Position numbers and translations under genes: made by a program | The notes under the pieces: model-generated | What the model was told of the DNA's origin: nothing | The model's input: the letters and a program-made list of their open reading frames with translations, nothing else | The model's database searches: none | From: Caulobacter sp. BK020 | GTDB taxonomy: Bacteria; Pseudomonadota; Alphaproteobacteria; Caulobacterales; Caulobacteraceae | Assembly (NCBI RefSeq): GCF_004342605.1 | Contig: NZ_SLZL01000022.1 | Span: forward strand, 1-64,000 | Direction: 5' to 3' | Length of the DNA stretch: 64,000 nucleotides | Part shown: piece by piece, positions 54,874 to 63,487 of the stretch | Position numbering within the stretch: position 1 is the first letter of the stretch | Layout: each line of letters opens with the position of its first letter

Positions 54874-55731
54874 ATGAGCCTGGCTGGCAAGACCCTGTTC
54901 ATCACCGGCGCCTCGCGCGGCATCGGCCTGGCCATCGCCCTGCGCGCCGCCCGCGACGGCGCCAACATCGTCGTCGCCGCCAAGACGGCGGAGGCCCATC
55001 CCAAGCTGCCGGGCACCATCTACACCGCCGCCGAGGAGATCGAGGCGGCCGGCGGCAAGGCCCTGCCGCTGGTGGTCGACGTGCGCGAGGAGGCCAGCGT
55101 CCAGGCCGCGGTCGACAAGGCGGTCGAGACGTTCGGTGGCATCGACATCTGCGTGAACAACGCCTCGGCGATCTCACTGACCGGCACGCTGTCGACCGAC
55201 ATGAAGCGCTACGACCTGATGCACCAGATCAACGGCCGCGGCACGTTCCTGACCTCGAAGATTTGCCTGCCGCACCTGAAGAAGGCGGCCAACCCGCACA
55301 TCCTGGCGCTGTCGCCGCCGCTGGACATCAAGCCGCGCTGGTTCGCGCCGCACGTCGCCTATTCGATGGCCAAGTACAATATGAGCCTGGCCATGCTGGG
55401 CATGGCCGAGGAGTTCCGCGCCGACGGCGTGGCCTGCAACGCCCTGTGGCCGCGCACCGCCATCGCCACCGCCGCCATCCAGTTCGCCCTGACCGGCGAG
55501 GAAGGGCTCAGGCACTGCCGGACGGTCGAGATCATGGCCGACGCGGCCCACGCGATCTTCGAGAAGCCTTCGCGCGCGTTCACCGGCCAGTTCGTGATCG
55601 ACGACACCTTCCTCTACGCCGAGGGCGTGCGCGACTTCGACAAATACCGCGTGGATCCCACCGCCACCCTGATGCCGGACTTTTTCGTGCCCGAGGACAG
55701 CGTCCCACCGCCGGGGGTGGTCATCGGGTAG
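54874..55731 (+). CDS. SDR-family oxidoreductase (HSDL2-like)
   Basis: This 285-residue classical SDR has the cofactor loop ITGASRGIGLAIALRAARDG, NNASAIS, Ser in LALSPPLDIK and the catalytic Tyr-Lys in VAYSMAKYNMS. An insertion of about 20 residues after the second strand (HPKLPGTIYTAAEEIEAAGG) is seen in HSDL2/citronellal-dehydrogenase-like members. Substrate is probably a medium-chain alcohol or aldehyde. It ends at a clear terminator. Confidence 0.9.
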   Translation: MSLAGKTLFITGASRGIGLAIALRAARDGANIVVAAKTAEAHPKLPGTIYTAAEEIEAAGGKALPLVVDVREEASVQAAVDKAVETFGGIDICVNNASAISLTGTLSTDMKRYDLMHQINGRGTFLTSKICLPHLKKAANPHILALSPPLDIKPRWFAPHVAYSMAKYNMSLAMLGMAEEFRADGVACNALWPRTAIATAAIQFALTGEEGLRHCRTVEIMADAAHAIFEKPSRAFTGQFVIDDTFLYAEGVRDFDKYRVDPTATLMPDFFVPEDSVPPPGVVIG

Positions 55732-55738
55732 GGCCTCC

Positions 55739-55763
55739 AAGTTCGCAAAAGGCGAACTTTTTT
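55739..55763 (+). terminator. Intrinsic terminator after SDR
   Basis: AAGTTCGC pairs with GCGAACTT around AAAAG, followed by TTTT. It lies 7 bp after the SDR stop and just before the AT-rich Fic promoter region. Confidence 0.87.
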
Positions 55764-55778
55764 ACACATCCCCTTTAT

Positions 55779-55809
55779 CATGTTAAAAATATCTCGATTC
55801 TTTAACATG
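55779..55809. promoter_or_regulatory. Inverted repeat before the Fic gene
   Basis: CATGTTAAA (55779-55787) and TTTAACATG (55801-55809) are perfect inverted copies separated by 13 bp, ending nine bases before the Fic GTG. The region is AT-rich, unlike the rest of the window. It may be an operator for the winged-helix domain of the Fic protein. Confidence 0.55.
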
Positions 55810-55817
55810 GTGGCGAC

Positions 55818-56915
55818 GTGTTACGGCCGACCTACGGAATTCCGGACCTCCCACCGGCCGCGGACCTTGAGACCGTGGCGGTCTTGCGCGAGGCGGCGCG
55901 GGCGCATCGGTACCTAGCGGAGCTGAAGGGACGAGCGGTCGCGATCCCCAACCAAGGCATTCTCATCGACACGCTGTCGCTGCAGGAAGCCCGGGCCAGT
56001 TCGGAAATCGAGAACATCGTCACGACCCAGGACGAGATGTTCCAGGCCACGCTGTTTCCTGACAGTCCAGACGGAGGGCCGGCAAAGGAGGTGGCGCTCT
56101 ATCGGGACGCCTTGAAGCGAGGTCACGACCGACTGATCGCGCAGCAAGGACTGCTGACCAACAATACGATCGTCGAGATGTTCCAGGTGCTCAAGCGGAC
56201 CAGGGGCGAATTTCGGACGACGCCGGGAACGGCGCTGCGTAACGACGCCTCCGGCGATCTGGTCTACGTCCCGCCGCAGGACCATGGGGCGATCATCGCT
56301 TACATGACGGCGCTTGAACGCTTCGTGAACGACGAGGCGGCCAGCGATCTGGATCCGCTGATCAAGATGGCGTTGATCCACCATCAATTCGAGAGCATCC
56401 ACCCGTTTCCCGACGGCAACGGCCGGATCGGGCGAATCCTGAACGTACTCTATCTGACCAAGGTCGGGCTGCTTGAGATCCCGATCCTGTACCTCAGCCG
56501 CTACATCAACGCCCACAAGTCAGATTACTATCGCCTGCTGCAAACCGTGCGCGACACAGGGCAGTGGGAAGCCTGGCTGCTCTACATGCTGCGGGCCGTA
56601 GCGGCGACCTCCCGGCAGACGCTGGCGTTGGTCGAGGGCGTCGGCGCATTGATGGCCGACTACAAGCAGAGACTTCGCGCGGATCATCCACGCCTGTATT
56701 CGCAGGACCTGTTGAACAATCTTTTTCGCCACCCCTACACCCGGATAGAGTTCCTTCAGAACGAGCTAGGCGTCGTCCGGCAGACGGCGGCCAGGCATCT
56801 GGACACGCTGGCGAACGCGGGTCTTCTGGAAAAGCACAGCCAGGGGCGCAACAACTACTATGTAAACCGGCCTCTGGTGACCCTGCTGCTAAGTGTGTCG
56901 GAGCGGCCGGCCTGA
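55818..56915 (+). CDS. Fic-domain AMPylase-like protein
   Basis: This 365-residue protein carries the Fic motif HPFPDGNGRIGR (core HxFxDGNGRxxR) at about 195-206. The inhibitory helix motif SSEIEN (S/T-x-x-x-E-N, about 61-66) lies N-terminal, as in class II Fic proteins. The Fic_N domain and a C-terminal winged helix (RIEFLQNELGVVRQTAARHL) complete the fold. Fic enzymes add AMP to target proteins. It uses GTG and has no toxin-antitoxin partner. Lower G+C upstream hints at transfer. Confidence 0.9.
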   Translation: MLRPTYGIPDLPPAADLETVAVLREAARAHRYLAELKGRAVAIPNQGILIDTLSLQEARASSEIENIVTTQDEMFQATLFPDSPDGGPAKEVALYRDALKRGHDRLIAQQGLLTNNTIVEMFQVLKRTRGEFRTTPGTALRNDASGDLVYVPPQDHGAIIAYMTALERFVNDEAASDLDPLIKMALIHHQFESIHPFPDGNGRIGRILNVLYLTKVGLLEIPILYLSRYINAHKSDYYRLLQTVRDTGQWEAWLLYMLRAVAATSRQTLALVEGVGALMADYKQRLRADHPRLYSQDLLNNLFRHPYTRIEFLQNELGVVRQTAARHLDTLANAGLLEKHSQGRNNYYVNRPLVTLLLSVSERPA

Positions 56916-56917
56916 CG

Positions 56918-57250
56918 TCAGCGTTTGCGCTCTTTCCGCGCCGCGGCCACGGCGATCGAGCGTCTCGCCCAGGCGACCATCAGCTCCGGATCGTCCAGGG
57001 CCTCGGCTGGGGCGGTCCAGTAGGCCATCGGACTCATGCCGAACGGCGCGAACTGGAGGCTGCCGGCCGCCTCAAAATCGGGCCGCAAGGTCTCGTCGCC
57101 CTTCAGGTACAGGGTGTCGTCGTCGACCAGGGCGAAGAACAGGCCCTGGGCGTAGAGCCCGACTCCGCCGAACATCCTGCGCGAGCTCAGCGGCCCGACC
57201 GGGGCCAGCTGTTCGAGCACGAAATCCAGATAGTCCGAAGAGACCGCCAT
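56918..57250 (-). CDS. TfoX/Sxy-family protein
   Basis: This 110-residue protein has VGPLSSRRMFGGVGLYAQGL, FALVDDDTLYLKGDE and MSPMAYWTAPAEALDDPELM, the TfoX N-terminal domain. The family includes competence regulators, but single-domain forms are common and of unknown role. Its ATG (57250) and the ATG of the divergent GNAT gene (57251) are adjacent in CATATG, so the two genes have no intergenic space. Confidence 0.88.
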   Translation of the reverse strand: MAVSSDYLDFVLEQLAPVGPLSSRRMFGGVGLYAQGLFFALVDDDTLYLKGDETLRPDFEAAGSLQFAPFGMSPMAYWTAPAEALDDPELMVAWARRSIAVAAARKERKR

Positions 57251-57742
57251 ATGTCCGTCCCCGCCAAAGTCTCCGTGCGTCCCGCCGTCGCCGCGGACAG
57301 CGCCCTGATCCTGCAGTTCATCCGCGACCTGGCCGAGTACGAGAAGCTGCTGGACGACGTGCGGGCGACGCAGGACGACGTCACGGTGGCGCTGTTCGGC
57401 GAGAATCCCAAGGCCTTCTGCGACATCGCCGAGATCGACGGTCAGCCGGTGGGGCTCGCCCTGTGGTTCTACAACTTCTCGACCTTCGTCGGCCGGCACG
57501 GGATCTATCTGGAGGATCTGTTCGTGCAGCCCGAGGCGCGGGGTTCGGGGGCGGGCAAGGCCCTGCTGGCCAACCTCGCCAGGCGCTGCGTCGACGAGAA
57601 GCTGGGCCGGCTGGAATGGGCCGTGCTCGACTGGAACGCCCCGTCGATCGCCTTCTACGACAGCCTCGGCGCGGCGGCGATGGACGAGTGGACCGTGCGG
57701 CGGATGACCGGCGAGGCGTTGCGAAGGTTGGCGGGGGTGTAG
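57251..57742 (+). CDS. GNAT-family N-acetyltransferase
   Basis: This 163-residue protein has SVRPAVAADSALILQFIRDL, LWFYNFSTFVGRHGIYLEDL and the acetyl-CoA loop QPEARGSGAGKALLANLARR, matching spermidine/diamine acetyltransferase-like GNATs. It could use a slightly later start (57269-57275), but the first ATG is in a good context. It is divergent from tfoX with no gap. Confidence 0.88.
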   Translation: MSVPAKVSVRPAVAADSALILQFIRDLAEYEKLLDDVRATQDDVTVALFGENPKAFCDIAEIDGQPVGLALWFYNFSTFVGRHGIYLEDLFVQPEARGSGAGKALLANLARRCVDEKLGRLEWAVLDWNAPSIAFYDSLGAAAMDEWTVRRMTGEALRRLAGV

Positions 57743-57756
57743 TCGAATCCACGGCT

Positions 57757-57782
57757 GGGGACAGGCACGTGTGCCTGTCCCC
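57757..57782. repeat. GGGGACA-type palindrome, copy 3
   Basis: GGGGACAGGCAC and GTGCCTGTCCCC flank a central GT, so the 26-nt element is palindromic except at the centre. It lies between the convergent GNAT and MFS genes and differs from copy 1 (10065-10090) at one base. Confidence 0.75.
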
Positions 57783-57798
57783 GTCCCGCGCACGGCCT

Positions 57799-59085
57799 CT
57801 ATTCCAGCCGGTCCGCCTTTCTCAGCTCCGGGAACATCCGCGCCCAGGCGCCGGTGACGATCAGCGCCCCGACGCCGCCGAAGATCGCCGCGCCGACCGG
57901 GCCCAGGAAGCGGGCCGCGACGCCGCTCTCGAACTCGCCCAGCTCGTTGGAGGCGCTGATGAACAGGCCGGAGACGGCGGCGACCCGGCCGCGCATCGGG
58001 TCGGGGGTGACCAGCTGGACCAGGGTCTGGCGGATATAGACCGAGACCATGTCGGCCCCGCCCAGCACCGCCAGGGCGACCACCGACAGCCACATCCATT
58101 GCGACAGGCCGAACACCACCGTCGCCGCGCCGAACACCGCCACGGCGCCGAACATCAGCAGGCCCGCGCGGCGGCGGATCTGGTGGCTGGCCAGGACCAC
58201 GGCCACCACCGTCGCGCCCACGGCCGGGGCGGCGCGCAGGATCCCGAAGCCTTCGGCCCCGACATGCAGCACGTCGCGGGCGAACACCGGCAGCAGGGCC
58301 GTCGCGCCGCCCAGCAACACGGCGAACAGGTCCAGCGAGATCGAGCCGAACACGATCTTGTTGCGCCAGGTGTAGACCAGGCCTTCCTTGATCAGCGTCC
58401 AGCGCGAGCCGGGCTGCACCACCGGCTTGGTCGACTTGCGGACGCCCAGCAGGCACAGGCCGCCCAGCAGGAACAGCCCCGCCGAGACGCCGAACGCCGC
58501 GGCCGGCGAAATGGCGCACAGCAGACCCCCCAGGGCGGGGCCGATGATCGAGGCGCTCTGCCAGGACAACGAGTTCCAGGCGATGGCGCGCGGCAGCAGC
58601 GGACGCGGCACCAGCATCGGTCCCATGGCGCTGGAGGCCGGGGACAGGAAGGCGCGCCCGGCGCCGAACAGCACGGCGATGGCGAAGATCGGCCACAGGG
58701 CGGTGTGGCCCGACCAGGCCAGCAGGCCCAGGCCGCCGGCGCACAGGATGTCGAGACCGATCGCTGCGGTCATGATCGCCTTGCGATCGTGACGGTCGGC
58801 GGTCTCGCCGGCGGTCAGGGCCAGGAAGAACAGCGGGACGAACTGGGCCAGGCCGACCATGCCCAGCAGGAAGGCGCCCTGGCCCTCGTCGCGGCCGGTC
58901 TCGCGGGCCAGGGTGTAGACCTGCCAGCCGATGGTCACGGCTTGGATCTGCACCGCGAGGGTGGCGACGAAGCGCGCGGTCCAGAAGAACAGGAAATCGG
59001 TCTGCCTGAGCAGGGCGCGCATGGAGGTGTCCGTCACTTCGATGGCCGAAGGGACGGAGTCGGTGTCGGGGGGAAGGTCGGTCAT
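57799..59085 (-). CDS. MFS transporter (EntS/MFS_3-like)
   Basis: This 428-residue protein has about 12 hydrophobic helices. LLRQTDFLFFWTARFVATLA and IQAVTIGWQVYTLARE lead into GMVGLAQFVPLFFLALTAGE and TADRHDRKAIM. A second set with GADMVSVYIRQTLVQLVTPD and PMRGRVAAV marks the MFS_3/EntS group of exporters. Substrate is unknown. The start at 59085 begins MTDLPPDTDSVPSAIEVTDT. Upstream codons are not MFS-like. Confidence 0.88.
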   Translation of the reverse strand: MTDLPPDTDSVPSAIEVTDTSMRALLRQTDFLFFWTARFVATLAVQIQAVTIGWQVYTLARETGRDEGQGAFLLGMVGLAQFVPLFFLALTAGETADRHDRKAIMTAAIGLDILCAGGLGLLAWSGHTALWPIFAIAVLFGAGRAFLSPASSAMGPMLVPRPLLPRAIAWNSLSWQSASIIGPALGGLLCAISPAAAFGVSAGLFLLGGLCLLGVRKSTKPVVQPGSRWTLIKEGLVYTWRNKIVFGSISLDLFAVLLGGATALLPVFARDVLHVGAEGFGILRAAPAVGATVVAVVLASHQIRRRAGLLMFGAVAVFGAATVVFGLSQWMWLSVVALAVLGGADMVSVYIRQTLVQLVTPDPMRGRVAAVSGLFISASNELGEFESGVAARFLGPVGAAIFGGVGALIVTGAWARMFPELRKADRLE

Positions 59086-59340
59086 CGGCGCGGACCATGT
59101 CCCCAGGCGCGCGCCGCCGCAATCGCGTTTGTTTGATGCGACAGTTGATTTCATTGACGCCATGCGCCCCAGGCCCTATTCCGCGCCCTCCAACGGAAGG
59201 AAGCGCCGCCATGCGACGCCTGCGACGAACCTGCGCCGCGCGGACCGGAGTCCGCCTCTGAACGCCCCGGGGGCGGCCGTCTCGGCCGCGTCACGAACCG
59301 GGGCTATGTCCCCTTTCGTGTTCCGGATCGTTTAGCGCCC

Positions 59341-59874
59341 ATGTCGTCTTCCGCCGTCGTCCCTTCGCCGCTGTCGCCCTCCATCCTGCTCGAGCGGCCC
59401 GAGCACGCCCGCGCCGTGGAGGTGCTGGTCGACCGCGCCTTCGGCCCCGGCCGGTTCGCCAAGTCGTCCGAGCGACTGCGCGAGGGCAACCGCAAGCTGG
59501 ACGACTGCTCGTTCGTGGCCCTAAGCAACGAATGGGGGCACGAAGGAAGGGTGATCGGCAGCGTGCGGCTGTGGCCGGTAAGGGTGGGCGACAAGCCTGT
59601 CGCCTTCCTCGGTCCGCTGGCGGTCGACGCCGGCGAGCGCAAGCACGGCCTGGGCCAGGCCCTGGTCGAGGCCGCCTGCGAAGCGGCCGCCAAGGCCGGC
59701 TGGCGCGCGGTGCTGCTGGTCGGCGACGCCCCTTATTTCGGTCGCATCGGCTTTTCGGCCGCGCCCGCCGCCCAGGCGATCATGCCCGGCCCGGCCGACC
59801 AGCGGCGGGTGCTGGCCAAGGCCCTGGTCGAGGGCGGCGACGCTGAGCTGGTCGGGGCGATCCGGATCGGGTGA
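59341..59874 (+). CDS. GNAT-family N-acetyltransferase (YhbS-like)
   Basis: This 177-residue protein has VEVLVDRAFGPGRFAKSSER, FLGPLAVDAGERKHGLGQAL and VLLVGDAPYFGRIGFSAAPA, the YhbS-type GNAT pattern with the acetyl-CoA loop before LVEAACEAA. The substrate is unknown. It is a single gene ahead of a family-C repeat. Confidence 0.86.
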   Translation: MSSSAVVPSPLSPSILLERPEHARAVEVLVDRAFGPGRFAKSSERLREGNRKLDDCSFVALSNEWGHEGRVIGSVRLWPVRVGDKPVAFLGPLAVDAGERKHGLGQALVEAACEAAAKAGWRAVLLVGDAPYFGRIGFSAAPAAQAIMPGPADQRRVLAKALVEGGDAELVGAIRIG

Positions 59875-59877
59875 AGG

Positions 59878-59958
59878 CCCCCTCAGTCGCTTCGCGACAG
59901 CTCCCCCAGAGGGGGAGCAACTCGTACTGTGTAGGCCCGAAAGGCCGGAGGGGGCTCG
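59878..59958. repeat. Family-C palindromic repeat
   Basis: CCCCCTCAGTCGCTTCGCGA opens the element, with CAGCTCCCCCAGAGGGGGAG next and GGCCCGAAAGGCCGGAGGGGG near the end. The first 39 or so bases match the copy at 49203 almost exactly. It separates a GNAT gene from the DUF1285-NUDIX pair. Confidence 0.85.
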
Positions 59959-60004
59959 CGAAGCGAGCCTTGAGCCCGACGCCCGCTTGCCCTACCTGAA
60001 CGCC

Positions 60005-60580
60005 ATGACCGCCGATCCCACACCCTCTGGCCTGGCCGGTGTCACCGCCGCCGCCAAGAGCGCGGGCGAGCGCGGCCTGCCGCCGGTGCACCTGTGGCAT
60101 CCGGAGCATTGCGGCGACATCGACATCCGCATCCGCAAGGACGGCGTCTGGTTCCACGAGGGAACGCCGATCGGCCGCGAGGCCCTGGTGCGATTGTTCT
60201 CGACCGTTCTGCGGCGGGATCCGGACGGCTACCACTTGGTCACCCCGGTCGAGAAGCTGAAGATCCAGGTCGAGGACGCGCCTTTTATCGCCACGCGCGT
60301 CGATCAGGTGGGCGATAGTCTCCGCTTCGAAACCAATGTCGGCGACGTGGTCGAGGCGGGGCCGGACAACGCCATCCGCGTCGAGACCGACGCGGCGACC
60401 GGCGAGCCGCGGCCCTATCTGCACGTGCGGCGCGGGCTGGAGGCGCTGATCGCCCGGCCGGTGTTCTACGAGCTGGCCGAGCTGGCGGCCGAGCGCGACA
60501 CGCCGGAGGGGCCGCGCCTGGGCGTCGCCTCGCACGGCGCCTGGTTCCCGATCGCCCCGGCCGGGGCGCACCGGCCATGA
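60005..60580 (+). CDS. DUF1285 protein
   Basis: This 191-residue protein has LPPVHLWHPEHCGDIDIRIR, VWFHEGTPIGREALVRLFST and DPDGYHLVTPVEKLKIQVED, which define DUF1285. The family is conserved in alphaproteobacteria and of unknown role. It overlaps the NUDIX gene by ATGA. Confidence 0.88.
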   Translation: MTADPTPSGLAGVTAAAKSAGERGLPPVHLWHPEHCGDIDIRIRKDGVWFHEGTPIGREALVRLFSTVLRRDPDGYHLVTPVEKLKIQVEDAPFIATRVDQVGDSLRFETNVGDVVEAGPDNAIRVETDAATGEPRPYLHVRRGLEALIARPVFYELAELAAERDTPEGPRLGVASHGAWFPIAPAGAHRP

Positions 60581-61221
60581 CCCTGACCCGCGACGAGCGC
60601 CGGGCCTGGATCGCCAGCAAGCTGGACCCGATCAGCGCCTATGACCCCAGCCTGGACGCGGCGCGCTCGGACTTCGACCTCAATCCCGGCCTGCGGCCCG
60701 ACAATCCCCACGCCCTGAGGCCGGCCGCCGTGCTGGTCGGTCTGATCGAGCGCGAGGCGGGCATGACCGTCCTGCTGACCCGCCGGGCCGACACCTTGCG
60801 CAGCCATACCGGCCAGATCGCCTTTCCCGGCGGCCGCTGCGATCCCGGCGAGACGCCGTGGGAGACCGCCCTGCGCGAGGCCCGGGAGGAGGTCAAGCTC
60901 GACCCGAAGTTCGTGACCCTGGCGGGCCTGCTGCACGGCTACCGCACGGTGACGGGCTTCCATGTCACGCCGGTGGTCGGCTTCATCGATCCGGCCGCGA
61001 CCTTCGAGGCCAGTCCCGATGAGGTGGCCGACGTGTTCGAGACGCCGTTCGCGTTCCTGATGGATCCCGGCAACCACCAGCGCCAGCACCGCGACCTGCC
61101 CGACGGCGAGCGACGGTTCTTCTACGCCATGCCCTGGAACGAGCGCTTCATCTGGGGCGCCACGGCCGGCATGCTGCGGGCGCTGTACGAGCGCCTGCAC
61201 GGCGAGGAGGCCGCGGCGTGA
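60577..61221 (+). CDS. NUDIX hydrolase, CoA pyrophosphatase type
   Basis: This 214-residue protein has the NUDIX box GGRCDPGETPWETALREARE, followed by EVKL, and the NudL-type lead-in LLTRRADTLRSHTGQIAFPG. The group hydrolyses CoA or dinucleotide substrates. It is coupled to DUF1285 and ends 94 bp before the CCA-adding enzyme gene. Confidence 0.9.
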   Translation: MTLTRDERRAWIASKLDPISAYDPSLDAARSDFDLNPGLRPDNPHALRPAAVLVGLIEREAGMTVLLTRRADTLRSHTGQIAFPGGRCDPGETPWETALREAREEVKLDPKFVTLAGLLHGYRTVTGFHVTPVVGFIDPAATFEASPDEVADVFETPFAFLMDPGNHQRQHRDLPDGERRFFYAMPWNERFIWGATAGMLRALYERLHGEEAAA

Positions 61222-61315
61222 AGGCTGTCCGGCTCCGTTCGGACTTGCCGGATTGAACCAATCGTTTGAAATGCCAGCCCCGCGCAACGGGGATGGCGGG
61301 GGTGTGGGGATCAGC

Positions 61316-62569
61316 GTGAACACCGAGACGATAGGCGTGGCGCCGTGGATGGCGCAGGCTGAAACCCAGGCGGTGATCGCGGGGCTGGAGGCGCGGGGCG
61401 GTCCCGGCTGCGCGCGCTTCGTGGGCGGCTGCGTGCGCAACACCCTGATGGGCAAGCCGATCGACGACATCGACATCGCCACTGTCCTGACGCCCGACGC
61501 GGTGATCCAGGCCCTGGGCGCGGCCCGGCTGCGGGCCGTTCCCACCGGGATCGACCATGGCACCGTCACGGCGATCTCGGGCGGCCGTCCCTACGAGATC
61601 ACCACCCTGCGCCGCGACGTCTCGACCGACGGCCGCCGGGCGGTGGTGGCGTTCACCCAGGACTGGAACGAGGACGCCCAGCGTCGGGACTTCCGCTTCA
61701 ACGCCCTCTACGCCGACATCCACGGCCGGATCTACGATCCGACCGGCGAAGGGGTGAGCGACGCGCGCGAGGGCCGGGTGGTGTTCGTCGGCGATGCGGA
61801 GACCCGGATCCGCGAGGACTATCTGCGCATCCTGCGGTTCTTCCGCTTCCACGCCTGGTACGGTCGCGGCGAGGCCGACCAGGAGGCCCTGGCCGCGTGC
61901 AAGGCCCTGAAGGGCGGGATCGAGACCCTGGCCGCCGAGCGGATCCACAAGGAGCTGCTGAAGCTGCTGGCGGCCGAGGAACCCCGACCGGCGCTGCGGC
62001 TGATGGCGGCCACCGGGGTCCTGTCCGAGATCCTGCCGTTCGTGCAGTCCCTGGCCCGGTTCGAGGGGCTGATGACCATCGAGACCGAGCAACTGTTCCA
62101 GAGCGATCCCGAGCTGCGCCTGGCCGCCCTGATCCCGGACGATCCGGAGATCGCCAGGCAAGCGGCAGAACGGCTGCGGTTGTCCAACGCCCTGAAGGAA
62201 CGGCTGGTCCAGGCGGCGGGAACCTCGCCGCGCATCGTCAGCTGGATGAGCCCGCGGGAGACGCGCCGGGCGGTCTACGCCCTGGGCCTGAAGACCTTCA
62301 GCGACCGGGTCAAGCTGGCCTGGGCGGCCTCGGGCCGGTCAGCGGCCACCCCGCAATGGCGCGGCCTGCTGGCCCTGGGCGAGAGCTGGACGCCTCCGTC
62401 CTTTCCGCTGACCGGCGAGGAGGTCCTGAAGGCGGGAGTCCCCAAGGGCCCGATGGTCGGCCAGGTGATGCGCGAGGTCGAGCTCTGGTGGATCGACCAG
62501 GACTTCATCGACGACAAGTTCTCGATCATCGAGCGGCTGAAGGCGGTGGCCCAGGGGATGGTGTTCTGA
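61316..62569 (+). CDS. tRNA nucleotidyltransferase (CCA-adding type)
   Basis: This 417-residue protein has ARFVGGCVRNTLMGKPIDDI, followed by DIATVLTP (nucleotidyl-transferase metal site), RDFRFNALYADIHGRIYDPT and RIREDYLRILRFFRFHAWYG. It belongs to the CCA/poly(A) polymerase family. A GTG at 61316 is preceded by GGGGAT. In-frame TTG (61253) or ATG (61271) starts are possible. It finishes tRNA 3' ends. Confidence 0.9.
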   Translation: MNTETIGVAPWMAQAETQAVIAGLEARGGPGCARFVGGCVRNTLMGKPIDDIDIATVLTPDAVIQALGAARLRAVPTGIDHGTVTAISGGRPYEITTLRRDVSTDGRRAVVAFTQDWNEDAQRRDFRFNALYADIHGRIYDPTGEGVSDAREGRVVFVGDAETRIREDYLRILRFFRFHAWYGRGEADQEALAACKALKGGIETLAAERIHKELLKLLAAEEPRPALRLMAATGVLSEILPFVQSLARFEGLMTIETEQLFQSDPELRLAALIPDDPEIARQAAERLRLSNALKERLVQAAGTSPRIVSWMSPRETRRAVYALGLKTFSDRVKLAWAASGRSAATPQWRGLLALGESWTPPSFPLTGEEVLKAGVPKGPMVGQVMREVELWWIDQDFIDDKFSIIERLKAVAQGMVF

Positions 62570-62576
62570 GGCGCGT

Positions 62577-62682
62577 CCTGCGTCCTTCGAGGCCCGCTTC
62601 GCGGGCGCCTCAGGAAGAGGACCTTTTGCTGAATCCCTCATCCTGAGGTGCGTCGCGAAGCGAAGCCTCGAAGGACGCACGG
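62577..62682. repeat. Family-D palindromic repeat
   Basis: Left CCTGCGTCCTTCGAGGCCCG and right GCCTCGAAGGACGCACGG are inverted copies. The left half, TGCGTCC through GCCTCAGGAAGAGGA, is identical to the copy at 25951-26063. A GANTC site (GAATC) is in the middle. Confidence 0.88.
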
Positions 62683-62724
62683 CGCTCGCCTATATCGACG
62701 GAGCGAACCTGGAGACCCCCGCCC

Positions 62725-63429
62725 ATGAAGATCGGCCTGCTCGAGACCGGCGAACCGCCCGAGCCCCTGCAGCCGGTGTTCGGCCGCTACGCCGCGATGT
62801 TCCAGGACCTGCTGGGGCCCGAACACGACTATGTCGTCTACGACGTCCAGGCGGGCGTGCTGCCCGCCGATCCGGCCGAGTGCGACGCCTATGTCGTCAC
62901 CGGCTCGTCGGCCGGGGTCTATGACGACCTGCCGTGGATCGCGCCGCTGAAGGCGTTCCTCGTGGACGCCGCCCGCCAGCCGCTGGTCGGGGTCTGCTTC
63001 GGTCACCAGGTGATGGCCGAGGCGTTCGGCGGCAGGGTGGTGAAGTCCGACAAGGGCTGGGGTGTGGGCCTGCACCGCTACGAGGTGGCTGAACCGCAGC
63101 CGTGGATGGACCTGGAGCGCGATCCCGCGGGCGTGGCCGTTCCCGCCTCGCACCAGGACCAGGTGGTGGTCGTTCCACCGACCGCGAGGGCCGTGGCCGG
63201 CAGCGCCTTCACGCCCGCCGGCGTCCTGGTCTATGACGACCGGCCGGCCATCTCGATGCAGTTCCATCCCGAGTTCGAACCCGCCTACGCCCGGGCCCTG
63301 ATCGAAGCCCGGCGCGGCAGCCGCTTTACGGACGCGGAGGCCGACGCGGCCATCGCCAGCCTGGATCAGGCCAACGACCGGGCTCGGGTGGGCGGCTGGA
63401 TCCAGGCCTTTCTCGCCCGCCAGGCCTGA
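62725..63429 (+). CDS. Class I glutamine amidotransferase-like protein
   Basis: This 234-residue protein has the nucleophile loop VGVCFGHQVMAEAFGG with the catalytic Cys and the His-Glu pair in MQFHPEFEP. It resembles GMP-synthase-like GATases that act alone. Possible roles are gamma-glutamyl hydrolysis or use of glutamine as ammonia donor. It follows a family-D repeat. Confidence 0.88.
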   Translation: MKIGLLETGEPPEPLQPVFGRYAAMFQDLLGPEHDYVVYDVQAGVLPADPAECDAYVVTGSSAGVYDDLPWIAPLKAFLVDAARQPLVGVCFGHQVMAEAFGGRVVKSDKGWGVGLHRYEVAEPQPWMDLERDPAGVAVPASHQDQVVVVPPTARAVAGSAFTPAGVLVYDDRPAISMQFHPEFEPAYARALIEARRGSRFTDAEADAAIASLDQANDRARVGGWIQAFLARQA

Positions 63430-63487
63430 AATCCGGCAACCTGGACCGCGGGCCGACCGTTTGGGCTGAAACGCGGGAGACAGGACC

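Noticed and set aside
59211-59261. Tiny 16-codon frame (MRRLRRTCAARTGVRL) with GGAAGGAA upstream, in the gap before the second GNAT gene
   Set aside because: Arg-rich and short, with no structure or partner to suggest a leader peptide. The ribosome-site match alone is weak evidence.
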